This document shows, in pieces, positions 7,786 through 17,400 of a stretch of DNA of 64,000 bases (the stretch's first letter is position 1; each line of letters begins with the position of its first letter). Made by a program: the position numbers and the translations under genes. The notes under the pieces were generated by a model. The model ran no database searches. It was given only the letters and a program-made list of their open reading frames with translations, and was not told the origin of the DNA. Origin of the DNA: Nitrosomonas sp. (lineage in GTDB: Bacteria > Pseudomonadota > Gammaproteobacteria > Burkholderiales > Nitrosomonadaceae); assembly GCF_020852615.1 (NCBI RefSeq), contig NZ_JADZAJ010000030.1, positions 1 to 64,000 of the forward strand, written 5' to 3'.

Positions 7786-8808
7786 TTACTTATTGGCTTT
7801 GGCCGTAGGGTCGTCGTACCATTTAAAATATGCTAGTGCACCATCTCTCCCAGATTGAATTAGTTCTTTTTTCCTAGTTTCCGATAGATCAAAATCAGTT
7901 GTAGCTACACCCAGAGTATCAATATAAATTGTTCGTGACCAATCATCGTTATGGAGGTGCGTACTTTGCTGTGCTTCTAATACTGTATTAACTAGTGCCC
8001 ATGTATAGTCGAAGAAATTATTTATATCCTTTTTTACGGGCTCTGCATGATCACGAAAGACTGCAATTTCGTCTTTCGTGTCTAACCGAAAGCCCAATGT
8101 TTCTTTGTTATACACATAAGAGGATACCGGTCTCTCAGCATTTTCTAGCTGTAAGTTAATTTTGTTGTAGTATTCTGTTTGTTTATAATTTCCAGATCTA
8201 AGGTACTTCTCCCTGTCAAACAGTTTGATCGGAAAATTATCTAATACCCCTCCGTCGACGTAGACATCTCCTCTGGCACTTTGCTTCGCCGCAAAAAAAA
8301 GAGGAATGGACATTGATATTCTTACCGCGTCGGCAATACAGCATCTTGGCGTATGCTCTGCGGAGAAAACCTCTGAAAACAAGGTTGATAAATTAGTCCC
8401 CATGAAATACAAGGATTTGAATCCGTATTTTGTTTTCATTGCTTCGATATCAGCAAATGTTGTCTCAGAATTTCCTGCTTTCTCTTTTATCAGTTTTCCA
8501 ATCCAATTCCTGAAATAGTCACCTTTATACCAGCCAAACTGTTTAATTAGTCGGTCTGTATCACGAACTATGCCCCACGAATCATCCATGAATTTGTTGA
8601 AATCAAGTGAACCAAGAATATCCATTGTTTCTTCCAAGGTAAAACCAAGACCAAGCAATATCGCGTTAATCGCTCCAGCAGATGTTCCTCCAATCCGTTC
8701 GATACTGGAAATAATATTTTTTTCCTCCAACACACCCAAGGCACCAACATAAGCAATTCCTTTTACACCACCACCTTCAAATACAAGATTTCGAAATTCA
8801 TATGCCAC
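7786..8808 (-). CDS. patatin-like phospholipase
   Basis: A 340-residue cytosolic protein with the patatin signatures in order: oxyanion loop EGGGVKG (11-17), nucleophile motif G-T-S-A-G with Ser43, and the catalytic aspartate in VDGGVLDNFP near residue 198. The family hydrolyses acyl chains of membrane lipids. The region is clearly more A/T-rich than the flanking core genes, a sign of horizontal gain. The only close neighbour on the same strand is a small membrane protein 86 bases upstream. Patatins serve as membrane-damaging effectors in several anti-phage systems, but no nucleotide cyclase or other sensor gene is seen nearby, so that role is only a possibility. Confidence 0.85.
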   Translation of the reverse strand: MAYEFRNLVFEGGGVKGIAYVGALGVLEEKNIISSIERIGGTSAGAINAILLGLGFTLEETMDILGSLDFNKFMDDSWGIVRDTDRLIKQFGWYKGDYFRNWIGKLIKEKAGNSETTFADIEAMKTKYGFKSLYFMGTNLSTLFSEVFSAEHTPRCCIADAVRISMSIPLFFAAKQSARGDVYVDGGVLDNFPIKLFDREKYLRSGNYKQTEYYNKINLQLENAERPVSSYVYNKETLGFRLDTKDEIAVFRDHAEPVKKDINNFFDYTWALVNTVLEAQQSTHLHNDDWSRTIYIDTLGVATTDFDLSETRKKELIQSGRDGALAYFKWYDDPTAKANK

Positions 8809-8894
8809 GACTATTTCTCCTTGTCTATAAATCTAGTGTGAAAGGTCAAAGGCACTACGTGGTTTTATCGCGCAACGCCCCCTGTATTACCAAG

Positions 8895-9260
8895 TCAAAC
8901 TTTTAATGACCACAGAAAGTAGATTGCAGTCGCCATCGTTCCAAAGGAGATAACCCACATAATGATAGGACCGGAAGCCCCTTGGAATCTTAATTTCAAT
9001 ACTTCTATTTCAATCTTCCCATCCGTGATCTTGAGAAGAAGAACATTGCAGAAAGAAGCAAGAGCTGCGAGTGGCAGAAGGAGCATGGCCGGAGCATGCT
9101 CCTTCATCAGCTGGATGATCCAACTATTCTGATCACAGAATAAATTTAAGGCTATGTATGCGAGAAACAAACCCCAAAACATTACCGATCCAATTAGCGT
9201 CGCCCAGACGACAAACTTTTTTGCTTGACTTTCGTTTTCTACAGGTTTGATTTCGCTCAT
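8895..9260 (-). CDS. small three-helix membrane protein, unknown function
   Basis: A 121-residue protein I do not recognise. It has a short polar start and three hydrophobic helices at about 17-40, 56-74 and 97-118, with a charged KITDGKIEIEVLKLRFQG stretch between the second and third. It shares the low GC content and strand of the patatin gene 86 bases downstream, so the two may be one transcript. Homology to a known family could not be judged. Confidence 0.6.
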   Translation of the reverse strand: MSEIKPVENESQAKKFVVWATLIGSVMFWGLFLAYIALNLFCDQNSWIIQLMKEHAPAMLLLPLAALASFCNVLLLKITDGKIEIEVLKLRFQGASGPIIMWVISFGTMATAIYFLWSLKV

Positions 9261-9406
9261 TTCTCCCTCATTACAGTAATTGTAGAAAGCCTAACTGATT
9301 GGCATATCAACGATACTCTTATGATAATTCGCGCTATAAATAAGATAATGGATACCGTTTATACAATCGCCTCCCAAATAGCAGCCTAACTTACTCATAT
9401 GTCGTC

Positions 9407-10351
9407 TTATTTGATAATTTGCGGCTTATATTTCAAGTAAACGCTGTTACAGATAACTCGATCAAAATCAAGGTTTCCGATACTACCTAATTTTTTGCGC
9501 TGTTCCCAAGCGGGAGTGCCATCTTGATAACCCTTGTGTTTGTACCACCACACGAATCCCGCATTATCAATGGCGTAGATAACTCCTTCCCCAATAGAAA
9601 ATACATTGGAAAAATTATTCCAACCTGAGCCAACTTCTTGTGGCTGCTCCCAGTTGTTGCTTCCATCCTGATAGCCTTTATGTTTGTACCAGAAAAGTCT
9701 GCCGTCATCTTTAATCAAATAGATAATACCGTTGCATCCAGAAAAAACACGCTGAAAACCCTCAACCCAGCCATTTCCGACAGGCTTGGGTACCCCCCCA
9801 TTAGCCCAAGAGCGCGTCCCATCCCAAGCCCCATCGTGGCGATACCAAAGAAGCTGTCCATTTCGCCTTACGGCATAGATGATCGGTTTTTGGCGTAGAA
9901 TTTTTGGAACTAGACCTGTATATGATTCATTTCCTGTGTCACAAAATATGCCGAGACAGATTTCTGGTTTTGAATTCAAATCACCGATATACCAGCCATC
10001 GCCTACATCATATGGACCGCTCAAGCTGGCAGCTCCATTCGCATTTCCGCGATGGTTATACAACTGTAATTTGCCATCTTTTCCAATGACATATATCAAT
10101 CCATTGCCACCCGGTACACATGGCTGGTATCTATCAAACCAACCCAACCAATCCGTTTTGATTAAGCGTGGGCCATTCCATGAAGGGCTTCCGTCATCGT
10201 AACCTTTATGTTGACGCCAACATAAGTCATCACTCCAGACACCAAGGCCACCGCCTGGAGGAACCGGTTTACTGTTGGAGCAAACTGTATAAATTGTGTT
10301 ATCAAATTGATCTACCACTTTAAATATATCGCCTGGTTTAAAATTTCCCAT
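9407..10351 (-). CDS. tachylectin-like five-bladed beta-propeller protein
   Basis: A 314-residue protein without signal peptide. Five repeats of about 47 residues carry the pattern Y-x-H-x-G-x-x-x-G (RQHKGYDDG, YNHRGNANG, YRHDGAWDG, YKHKGYQDG twice), each spaced from a V-G-x-G-W and an IIYAI-type strand. That is the repeat of tachylectin-2, a five-bladed propeller that binds N-acetylated sugars, so a sugar-binding role is likely. The gene stands alone, with the same promoter-like block upstream as the oxidase pair and the toxin-like gene. Tachylectin repeats are also found fused to Tc/SpvB-type toxins, which makes the shared promoter notable. Confidence 0.75.
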   Translation of the reverse strand: MGNFKPGDIFKVVDQFDNTIYTVCSNSKPVPPGGGLGVWSDDLCWRQHKGYDDGSPSWNGPRLIKTDWLGWFDRYQPCVPGGNGLIYVIGKDGKLQLYNHRGNANGAASLSGPYDVGDGWYIGDLNSKPEICLGIFCDTGNESYTGLVPKILRQKPIIYAVRRNGQLLWYRHDGAWDGTRSWANGGVPKPVGNGWVEGFQRVFSGCNGIIYLIKDDGRLFWYKHKGYQDGSNNWEQPQEVGSGWNNFSNVFSIGEGVIYAIDNAGFVWWYKHKGYQDGTPAWEQRKKLGSIGNLDFDRVICNSVYLKYKPQIIK

Positions 10352-10380
10352 CCCAATTCCTTTAAACAGGTTCTTAAAAA

Positions 10381-10472
10381 CTACCCTGAAACAGCTTTTA
10401 TTTCAATATATCTCGGGAGGAATGTCATCATATGAACATACGATGCTGGAATGTTATTGATGCAGCTTGCAT
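10381..10472 (-). promoter_or_regulatory. promoter block C with inverted repeat CATATG-AA-CATACG
   Basis: The inverted repeat is at 10429-10442. On the minus strand it abuts ATGACA (10428-10423), with TGAAAT (10405-10400) 17 bases further as -10. It is about 78 bases upstream of the propeller gene start and aligns base for base with block B. It also lies in the region divergent from the LuxR-family gene. Confidence 0.6.
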
Positions 10473-10640
10473 GTCATGGAGAAGGGTGATTTTTAGAATA
10501 AAATCGTATAAAAATGAGTGGGGTAGCGCGTAATTTATTGCGAATTATTTGTTGATTTCCCTTTCCCCAATCTGTTCAACTACAGTACTTTTTTAAAGAA
10601 ATAGCTTCGATAAATCGGGGTGACTGAATTGCTGCTGGCA

Positions 10641-10646
10641 TATAAT
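10641..10646 (+). promoter_or_regulatory. TATAAT -10 box of the LuxR-family gene
   Basis: A perfect TATAAT lies 62 bases before the ATG at 10708 and overlaps the alternative ATG at 10645. No good -35 is seen at 16-18 bases, so an activator may be needed. If it is the promoter, the upstream ATG cannot be translated. Confidence 0.4.
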
Positions 10647-10707
10647 GCTGGAATCAGTTAAGGATGTTTGCCGGATAATTTTCTGTACAGGGGTTACGGG
10701 TATCCGT

Positions 10708-11871
10708 ATGGTGATCAGGCTGGAGCAATTCTCGGAATTTACAAGCTGTATTTACGATGCGGCCGTTGGGGTAAGTACCTGGGAAGAAGTGCTGGATAAA
10801 CTGGTTGCTATGTGTGGCGGAACTGCAGCGGGCATGCTCCTTACAGAACCGGGACTCAGCCGCATCGTTGCAACCAGTACGACGGCTAATCCGGAGGCGG
10901 TAAACAGCTATAACGACTACTACAGCCGTCTGGATGACATGGCGGTTATCATCCACCGGTCTGAGCCTGGGACGATGCTCTGCAGCCGCCAGGTCACGCC
11001 ACCCCCGGCCATCCGCCATTCGAGATTTTTCAATGAATGGATCAGCACCTGGGTAAATTCCCGGGAGAGAGGCGACTGTATCGCTACTAATCTGGTGCAG
11101 CATAAAAACAGCACCAACTGGCTCACCATCACTTCTCCGTTGCGCAAGCGGTCATTCGCGACTACTGAAAGATACAGGCTCATACAGCGACTCCTGCCAC
11201 ATTTTCGGCAATCACTCCAGATTCAGAAAAGGCTGGGAGAATTACAGCTCAGACAGTACGGCACACTGGAAATACTTGCCAGACTGGCCTATGGCGCAGT
11301 ATTACTTTCCCAGAGCGGTCGTGTTGTTTTTATCAACCCGGCAGCAGAAACCCTACTCAGATTATCCGATGGGTTATCTGCTGATAAAACGGGGTATCTT
11401 CATACCTGCCTGATAAATGAAAGCCTGAAACTGAAAAGAATGATTGGTGCAGCCTGTCAGAAAAATCATGATGGATTGCGGTCAGGGGGAAATATGCTGA
11501 TTTCGCGGCCATCCTGCAAACGGGCCTTTCTTGTGCATACCTTACCGCTGGGCAATGAATTACCTGATCTGACTGATTCATCTGTCAGCGCAATGCTGCT
11601 GATCGTTGATCCGGAAAATGCACCTGAACCACTCCCTGCTACCCTGCATAATCTTTTTGATCTGACTGCAGCAGAAGCGAAGGTGGCACTCCAGGTCATA
11701 AAGGACGAAAAACTTCAGGATGTTGCGGACAGGCTGTCAATCTCGCTTTCAACCGTGCGCACCCATCTGCAGCATGTATTCGAAAAAACAGGTACACATC
11801 GACAGGCTGATCTGGCCAGGTTATTGCTGACGCTGCATGCCGGGATCGATATCGATACAAATCTGAAATAA
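10708..11871 (+). CDS. LuxR-family transcriptional regulator
   Basis: A 387-residue protein. The C-terminal 65 residues form a LuxR/NarL helix-turn-helix (LTAAEAKVALQVIKDEKLQDVADRLSIS..TVRTHLQHVFEKTG). The middle (about 190-300) has a PAS-like segment with GAVLLSQSGRVVFINPAAETLL. The N-terminal 180 residues resemble uncharacterised LuxR regulators, not the acyl-homoserine-lactone domain. An in-frame ATG at 10645 would add 21 residues, but it overlaps a TATAAT box, so 10708 is preferred; no strong ribosome site supports either. It is divergent from the propeller gene and is a candidate to bind the shared inverted repeat, since this family binds such palindromes as dimers. Confidence 0.85.
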   Translation: MVIRLEQFSEFTSCIYDAAVGVSTWEEVLDKLVAMCGGTAAGMLLTEPGLSRIVATSTTANPEAVNSYNDYYSRLDDMAVIIHRSEPGTMLCSRQVTPPPAIRHSRFFNEWISTWVNSRERGDCIATNLVQHKNSTNWLTITSPLRKRSFATTERYRLIQRLLPHFRQSLQIQKRLGELQLRQYGTLEILARLAYGAVLLSQSGRVVFINPAAETLLRLSDGLSADKTGYLHTCLINESLKLKRMIGAACQKNHDGLRSGGNMLISRPSCKRAFLVHTLPLGNELPDLTDSSVSAMLLIVDPENAPEPLPATLHNLFDLTAAEAKVALQVIKDEKLQDVADRLSISLSTVRTHLQHVFEKTGTHRQADLARLLLTLHAGIDIDTNLK

Positions 11872-11946
11872 TATTCCCCAGCAGCTATATCAGGTTCATT
11901 CTGCCAGCATAAACTGCTGATGTATAACAAGAACATGACGGCCAGC

Positions 11947-13200
11947 CTACAACATCCGGAACGCCAATGCGGCGATGAATGTGGGGATTGTTGCAGTCAG
12001 CAGCAGTCTGAGCGGGTGCACAGTTTCATCATCAAAATGATCACGCAGAATGGCAATACCCGCCGGATTTGGTGCATTGGCGATGACGGTTAAACCACCT
12101 CCTGTCACTGCACCACTGACAAGCGCATATTTGAGGTTATCGGATAACCCTTCAACCAGAGAGCCCAGATAGGTCAGTGCCGCGTTGTCAGTCACGGCTG
12201 TTAACAGGGTTGCGCCGAGGAACATCTGCTCACTGGACATGCTAATCAATAGTGGCTGCAGCCACCATTGCTGCTGGCCACCCAGCACCACCAGCCCGGC
12301 CAGAAAAAAAGCAACCAGTAGCCCTTCGCGCAGGAGCAGACGATCCTGATAATGCTGATAGGCGTGAGCAATTCCCAGAAAGAAGAGGAATAACCCCATA
12401 AATATTGTCGGATGATGGGAAAACACCACTACCCCGATAAGAAATGTCAGGTGTATGCCTGTCAGGACAGGCGGCACCGTATCACTGCGGCTCAATTCCA
12501 TCCGAGGCAGCAGCTTCAGTTCCTCGCGGAACAGTAACGTTGCACCCAAGGCATTCACTCCTACGGCGATAACTGCTTTCCAGCCGAATGTTGACAGCAT
12601 GAATGCGCTATCCCAGCTCCACTTTCCAGCCACCATCAATACCGGCGGCGCGGCAAAATGGGTCAGCGTGCCGCCAATGGAAACATTGACGAACAATACA
12701 GCCAGCGTGGCGTATTTCATGTGAGCAGAAATACCTTTTCCGAAGAAATGGTCTGCCAAAATAAGTGCGGCCAGTGTCATGGCCGCCGGCTCGGTAATGA
12801 ATGACCCCAGCAGAGGAACCAGCGACAGCACGGCAAAGTAGAACCGCATGCTGTCTGGCAAAGGAAGGATACGGGCAGCCAGATGTACCGCAGTCGTCGC
12901 TATCTGCAGGATCGGGCGCGTACCGGCAATCACCATGATGGCAAACACGAACATCGGCTCGGTAAAATTGCATGAATCGATGTAACGTACTGCCGCTTCT
13001 TCACCCGCGGTAATGAACAGCGTGATAACCAGTATCAGTGCCCAGAAGCCGAATACGACTTCCACTTCCCCCAGCAGGTGCCACAATCCGGCATGTGCCG
13101 GCTGGATACGCGCCAGCCGGTTGAAAAACCCGATGCTGAACGTATGCAGGATGGCCAGTGCAAACAGCACTGCGCCAGCCAGCTCAGCTGCAGCCGGCAT
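11947..13200 (-). CDS. putative Na+/H+ antiporter-type membrane protein
   Basis: A 417-residue protein with about eleven hydrophobic helices and short loops. Features such as SFITEPAAMTLAALILADHFF, NVSIGGTLTHFAAPPVLMVA and TDNAALTYLGSLV, together with ANAPNPAGIAIL near the end, fit the putative Na+/H+ antiporter family of the ion-transporter superfamily: paired G-T/N-P and T-D-N-A motifs in broken helices. Inner-membrane cation exchange is likely; ion specificity is not readable. It ends convergently with the LuxR-family gene, leaving 75 bases with no clear terminator. Confidence 0.75.
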   Translation of the reverse strand: MPAAAELAGAVLFALAILHTFSIGFFNRLARIQPAHAGLWHLLGEVEVVFGFWALILVITLFITAGEEAAVRYIDSCNFTEPMFVFAIMVIAGTRPILQIATTAVHLAARILPLPDSMRFYFAVLSLVPLLGSFITEPAAMTLAALILADHFFGKGISAHMKYATLAVLFVNVSIGGTLTHFAAPPVLMVAGKWSWDSAFMLSTFGWKAVIAVGVNALGATLLFREELKLLPRMELSRSDTVPPVLTGIHLTFLIGVVVFSHHPTIFMGLFLFFLGIAHAYQHYQDRLLLREGLLVAFFLAGLVVLGGQQQWWLQPLLISMSSEQMFLGATLLTAVTDNAALTYLGSLVEGLSDNLKYALVSGAVTGGGLTVIANAPNPAGIAILRDHFDDETVHPLRLLLTATIPTFIAALAFRML

Positions 13201-13220
13201 TCCCGCCCTGTATCAGAGTA

Positions 13221-14325
13221 CTACACACCCTGTTTCAGGCTGGCTTCGATGAATGTATCCAGATCCCCGTCGAGCACGGCCTGGGTATTACCGATCTCGA
13301 TATTGGTGCGCAGATCCTTGATGCGGGACTGATCCAGCACATAGGAGCGGATCTGGTGACCCCAGCCGATGTCGGTTTTGGAATCTTCGATCGCCTGTTT
13401 GGTTTCGTTGCGTTTTCTCAGCTCGGCTTCATACAATCTGGATTTCAGCACGGTCATGGCATCAGCACGGTTGCGGTGCTGAGAGCGGCCGCTCTGGCAC
13501 TGTACGACGATGCCGCTTGGAAGGTGCGTGATCCGCACAGCTGAATCCGTTTTGTTGATGTGCTGACCGCCCGCACCGGAAGCACGGAAGGTATCCACCC
13601 GCAGATCGGCTGGATTAATATCGATTTCGATACTGTCATCCACTTCCGGATAGACAAACACGCTGGCGAAAGAAGTATGCCGGCGATTGCCGGAATCAAA
13701 TGGCGATTTGCGCACCAGCCGATGGACACCGGTTTCTGTCCGCAGATAGCCGTAGGCATATTCACCGCTTACCTTGATGGTTGCGCTCTTGATACCAGCC
13801 ACATCACCGGGGGATTCTTCCAGCAGCTCCACTCCCAGGCCGCGCCGTTCGCAGTAGCGCAGATACATCCGTTCCAGCATCGATGCCCAGTCCTGCGCTT
13901 CTGTTCCACCTGAACCGGACTGAATATCAATGAAACAGTTGTTCGGGTCCATCGGGTCGGAAAACATCCGGCGAAATTCCATTCCGGCCAGTGTTCCGTC
14001 GAGTGCTGCGACATCACCGGCAATACTTTGCAGGGTGTCATCATCGTTTTCTTCCTGGGCAATCTGCAGCAGCTCATCAGTATCACGCAGCTGACGATCC
14101 ACGGATTGCAGGGTATGTACAATATTTTCGAGGGATTTTTTTTCGCGCCCCAGTTCCTGAGCGCGGTCAGGGTCATTCCAGATGGCAGGGTCTTCAGACT
14201 GGCGTTCGAGCTCCGTCAGCCGCATTTGCTTGGCATCGAAGTCAAAGATACCTCCGTAAATCAAGATTTCTTTGCTTCATGCTTTCCAGCTGGCCGGTTA
14301 TTGCATTGATCTGTTCTGCTTCCAT
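13221..14325 (-). CDS. prfB: peptide chain release factor 2, with programmed +1 frameshift
   Basis: RF2 recognises UGA and UAA stop codons and releases the finished peptide. Translation starts at ATG 14325 ([16 protein letters not shown]) and reaches an in-frame TGA at 14244-14242, where a +1 shift on CTT-TGA-C continues into the long frame ending at 13221. The codon-recognition tripeptide SPF (in RKSPFDSG) and the catalytic GGQ (in [15 protein letters not shown]) are present. Annotations that begin in the long frame alone would miss the first 26 or so residues. Confidence 0.95.
14241..14256 (-). promoter_or_regulatory. prfB: prfB autoregulatory frameshift site
   Basis: Minus-strand order is CGGAGG, TAT, CTT TGA C. 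The internal Shine-Dalgarno-like GGAGG (14255-14251) lies three bases before the CTT slip codon (14247-14245), with the TGA at 14244-14242. This is the classic RF2 arrangement in which low RF2 lets the ribosome slip +1, so the protein controls its own synthesis. Confidence 0.95.
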
Positions 14326-14419
14326 GGTGATCCCTGTGAGTTATCCAAAATCCGGATTATACAATAGCCATACAACCCGCCATGGCTGCCCTGCCCCCGC
14401 CTTCGCTCCGTTTTTAAGA

Positions 14420-17400
14420 TCAATGCCTGATCAGGCGTTCAATATGGTGCAGCAGTTCATCTTCCTGATAGGGTTTACCCATGAATTCAGCCACACCGAG
14501 CTCGGCAGCCACCTTGCGATGCTTATCCGCAGTGCGTGAGGAAATGATGATAATCGGCAGCTGCTGCAGCTGCGGGTTGTTGCGCACGGCCCGAATCAGC
14601 TCAAAACCATCCATATGCGGCATTTCGATATCCACCAGCATAATGGCAGGTACAGTTTCACGCAGTAACTGCAGCGCACTCACCCCATCTTTGGCAACCA
14701 GGATTTCGTAGCCCTGCCGCTCCAGCAGGCGGCTGGTGACCTTACGTACTGTCAGTGAATCATCGACGATCATTACGACCGGCGCCGTTGCGGAAGAAAG
14801 TGTATCTGCTGATTCAGGTGAAGTCGGGCCGGAAGCCAGCAATTCCCTAACCCGTTCACGCTGCAGCAGTCTGAGCGGATCAATGATCAGCACCACACTG
14901 CCATCCCCGGTAATGGTGGCACCTTCAATCCCCGGTGCTCCGGCCAGCTGGGCCCCTGCATTCTTGACAACCACTTCGCACTGACCGGCCAGTGCATCCG
15001 CATGAATCGCCAGCCGCTCATGCCCGGCCTGCAGCAATATGATACGGTTATGGCGACGGATCTCAGGAAAACCATGCGGCACATCCAGCAGGTGTGGCAG
15101 GTAGACCAGCGGAAAACGCTGATCATTCCATATCAGATGATGTTCCTGATACGCTGTGCCAAGGGCTGCAGCATTCATCTCCAGCACATGCGCCACAATT
15201 GCTGCCGGAATGGCATAGGTATTCTCAGCAGCTTTCACCATGAGTGCTTGCGTTACGGCCAGTGTGACCGGCAGGCGCAGCGTAAAGGTAACTCCCCGGT
15301 TTTTTTCCGAATCGACCGTAATGCTGCCACCGATCCCGCCCAGCTCATTTCTGACGATATCCAGACCCACTCCCCGTCCGGCAATGTCCGTCACATCATC
15401 AAATGTGGTTAATCCATGGGTAAAAATCAGCGGATACCACTGTTTATCTTCCTGTGCATTCTCCGGATCGCTTAATCCAAGCTGGCGCGCTTTGTCGCGG
15501 ATACGCCCGACATCCAGTCCGGCACCATCATCCCGCAGCACCATAACAATCTCATTGCCTTCCTGACGCAGATCCAGCGTAATCCGGCCGGCTTCCGCCT
15601 TGCCGGCGACCGTACGTTCTTCCGGTGTCTCGATACCATGCACCAGTGCATTACGCAGCAAATGTTCCAGGGGAGCGCTGATTTTATCGATCACGCTGCG
15701 ATCAAATTCGATGCTGTCCCCCTGAATCGTCAGAATGGCCTGTTTGCCGGTATCTTTTGCTGCCTGCCTGACAGTACGGTAGAGACGCTCGGAATAATTT
15801 CTGAACGGGACAGTACGAATGCGCACCAGATCCTGCTGTAACCGGCGATTCAGATGAGCCTGCTGATCCACAGTCATACCGGCGGTACGCTGTACTTCGC
15901 GCAGGCTTTTGTGGATGGTGACCACGTCATCCATGCTTTCCGCCATCAGCCGGGTCAACTCCTGAAAACGGGTAAACTGATCCAGCTCCAGTGGATCAAA
16001 CCCGGCCTGACCGGTTTCGGCAGACAATGTACCGGACGGGATCTGTGTTTCAGCCAGCAATTCAATTTCACGCAGCTGGCCACGCATTCGATCCACGCTT
16101 TCACCCAGATCCAGCAGGTACTGTTCCAGATCATACAGTTGTGTTTCTATCCGGGAACGAATCATGCTCGCTTCGCCCGATTCATTGATTAAACGGTCTA
16201 TCAGCCCGGCATCCACACGCAAAACGGTTTTGAATGCAGCCTGTTCATTCTCCACCGGCACCGGAGAAACAGATAAATCATCAGCAGCCACTTCTGATAC
16301 GGGTTGTCCGGCTGTTTCCGTCAGCGGAACGGATCGCAGCTCGGGTTGCGAAGGCTGCAGGGACAGGCGCAGCTGCCCGATATCATCCGCAATCGTGTCA
16401 AACCGGGTTTCAAGCTGATCGAGCAATGCAGCGGGTACGGTCTGTTCATAGGCAGATTCAATATCGCTTTCCATCTGATGCGCCTGCTCGCTGACCTGTA
16501 ATGCACCGGCAATACGGGCACTGCCTTTCAGCGTGTGCAATGCACGCAGCACGGCTTTACGCGCTCCCGCCTGATCAGGCTGTTTACGCCATGCACGCAG
16601 ATTTGAACCGATTTCAGACTGCAGTTCCTGCGCTTCTTCAAGGAAAACTTCCAGTAATTCCCGATCCATACCGGCAGATTCCGTTTTATCCGGCTGATCC
16701 GGGATAAACGCCTGTACTTCATCAACCGGCATCTGCAACAGTACCGGTGCAATTTCCTGCAGGATCTCACTGGCTGATATTTCAGCCGATCCGGATTCAG
16801 CACCTTCCGGCTCGATTGATTCCAGTTCAGCTGATTCCGTTTCAATCGGTTGAGCAGCTGCTTCTTCCAGCAGACGTGTCAGTTCATGTGTTGTCTCTTC
16901 ACCTGCCTCTATTATTTCAATGGCAGGATACTGACGGTTACGGACAGATGTCACCATGACATCCAGCAGATTGACCGCTGCCGACAGATAAGACAGCACC
17001 AGCTGTTCCGGCATGCCGGAAGTCATCAGCAAACGGTTAAACCAGTGCTCCAGTATTTGTCCAATCTGCGCAATAAAACCCAGTTGCAGAGCACCTGAAG
17101 TACTGGCCAGTGTATGCGCCGCCAGCATGGATTCATGAGAAACCGACAGGATTGTATTGTTTCCGGATAATCCAAGCGCCTGCTTGAGGGCCTCAACATG
17201 ATTACTGGCTTCCTGGATAAAAATCCTGAACAGCTCTGCCGGCACCTCAATATTCCCGATTTGTACCACCGTTTCAGGCACGATTTCAGGCACTTCAGCA
17301 GCGGAAGATGCAACCGGTTCAGGCTCCATGACCGGATTCATTTCCAGCTCCGGCACAGCAGACAGGGAAGATGGGGCAGTCACTGTATCACTGGCCGGCT

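Noticed and set aside
7786..10351. A CBASS-like defence island built around the patatin gene
   Set aside because: No cyclic-nucleotide synthase, ubiquitin-like or HORMA/TRIP13 gene is present in the flanks, so the system cannot be named.
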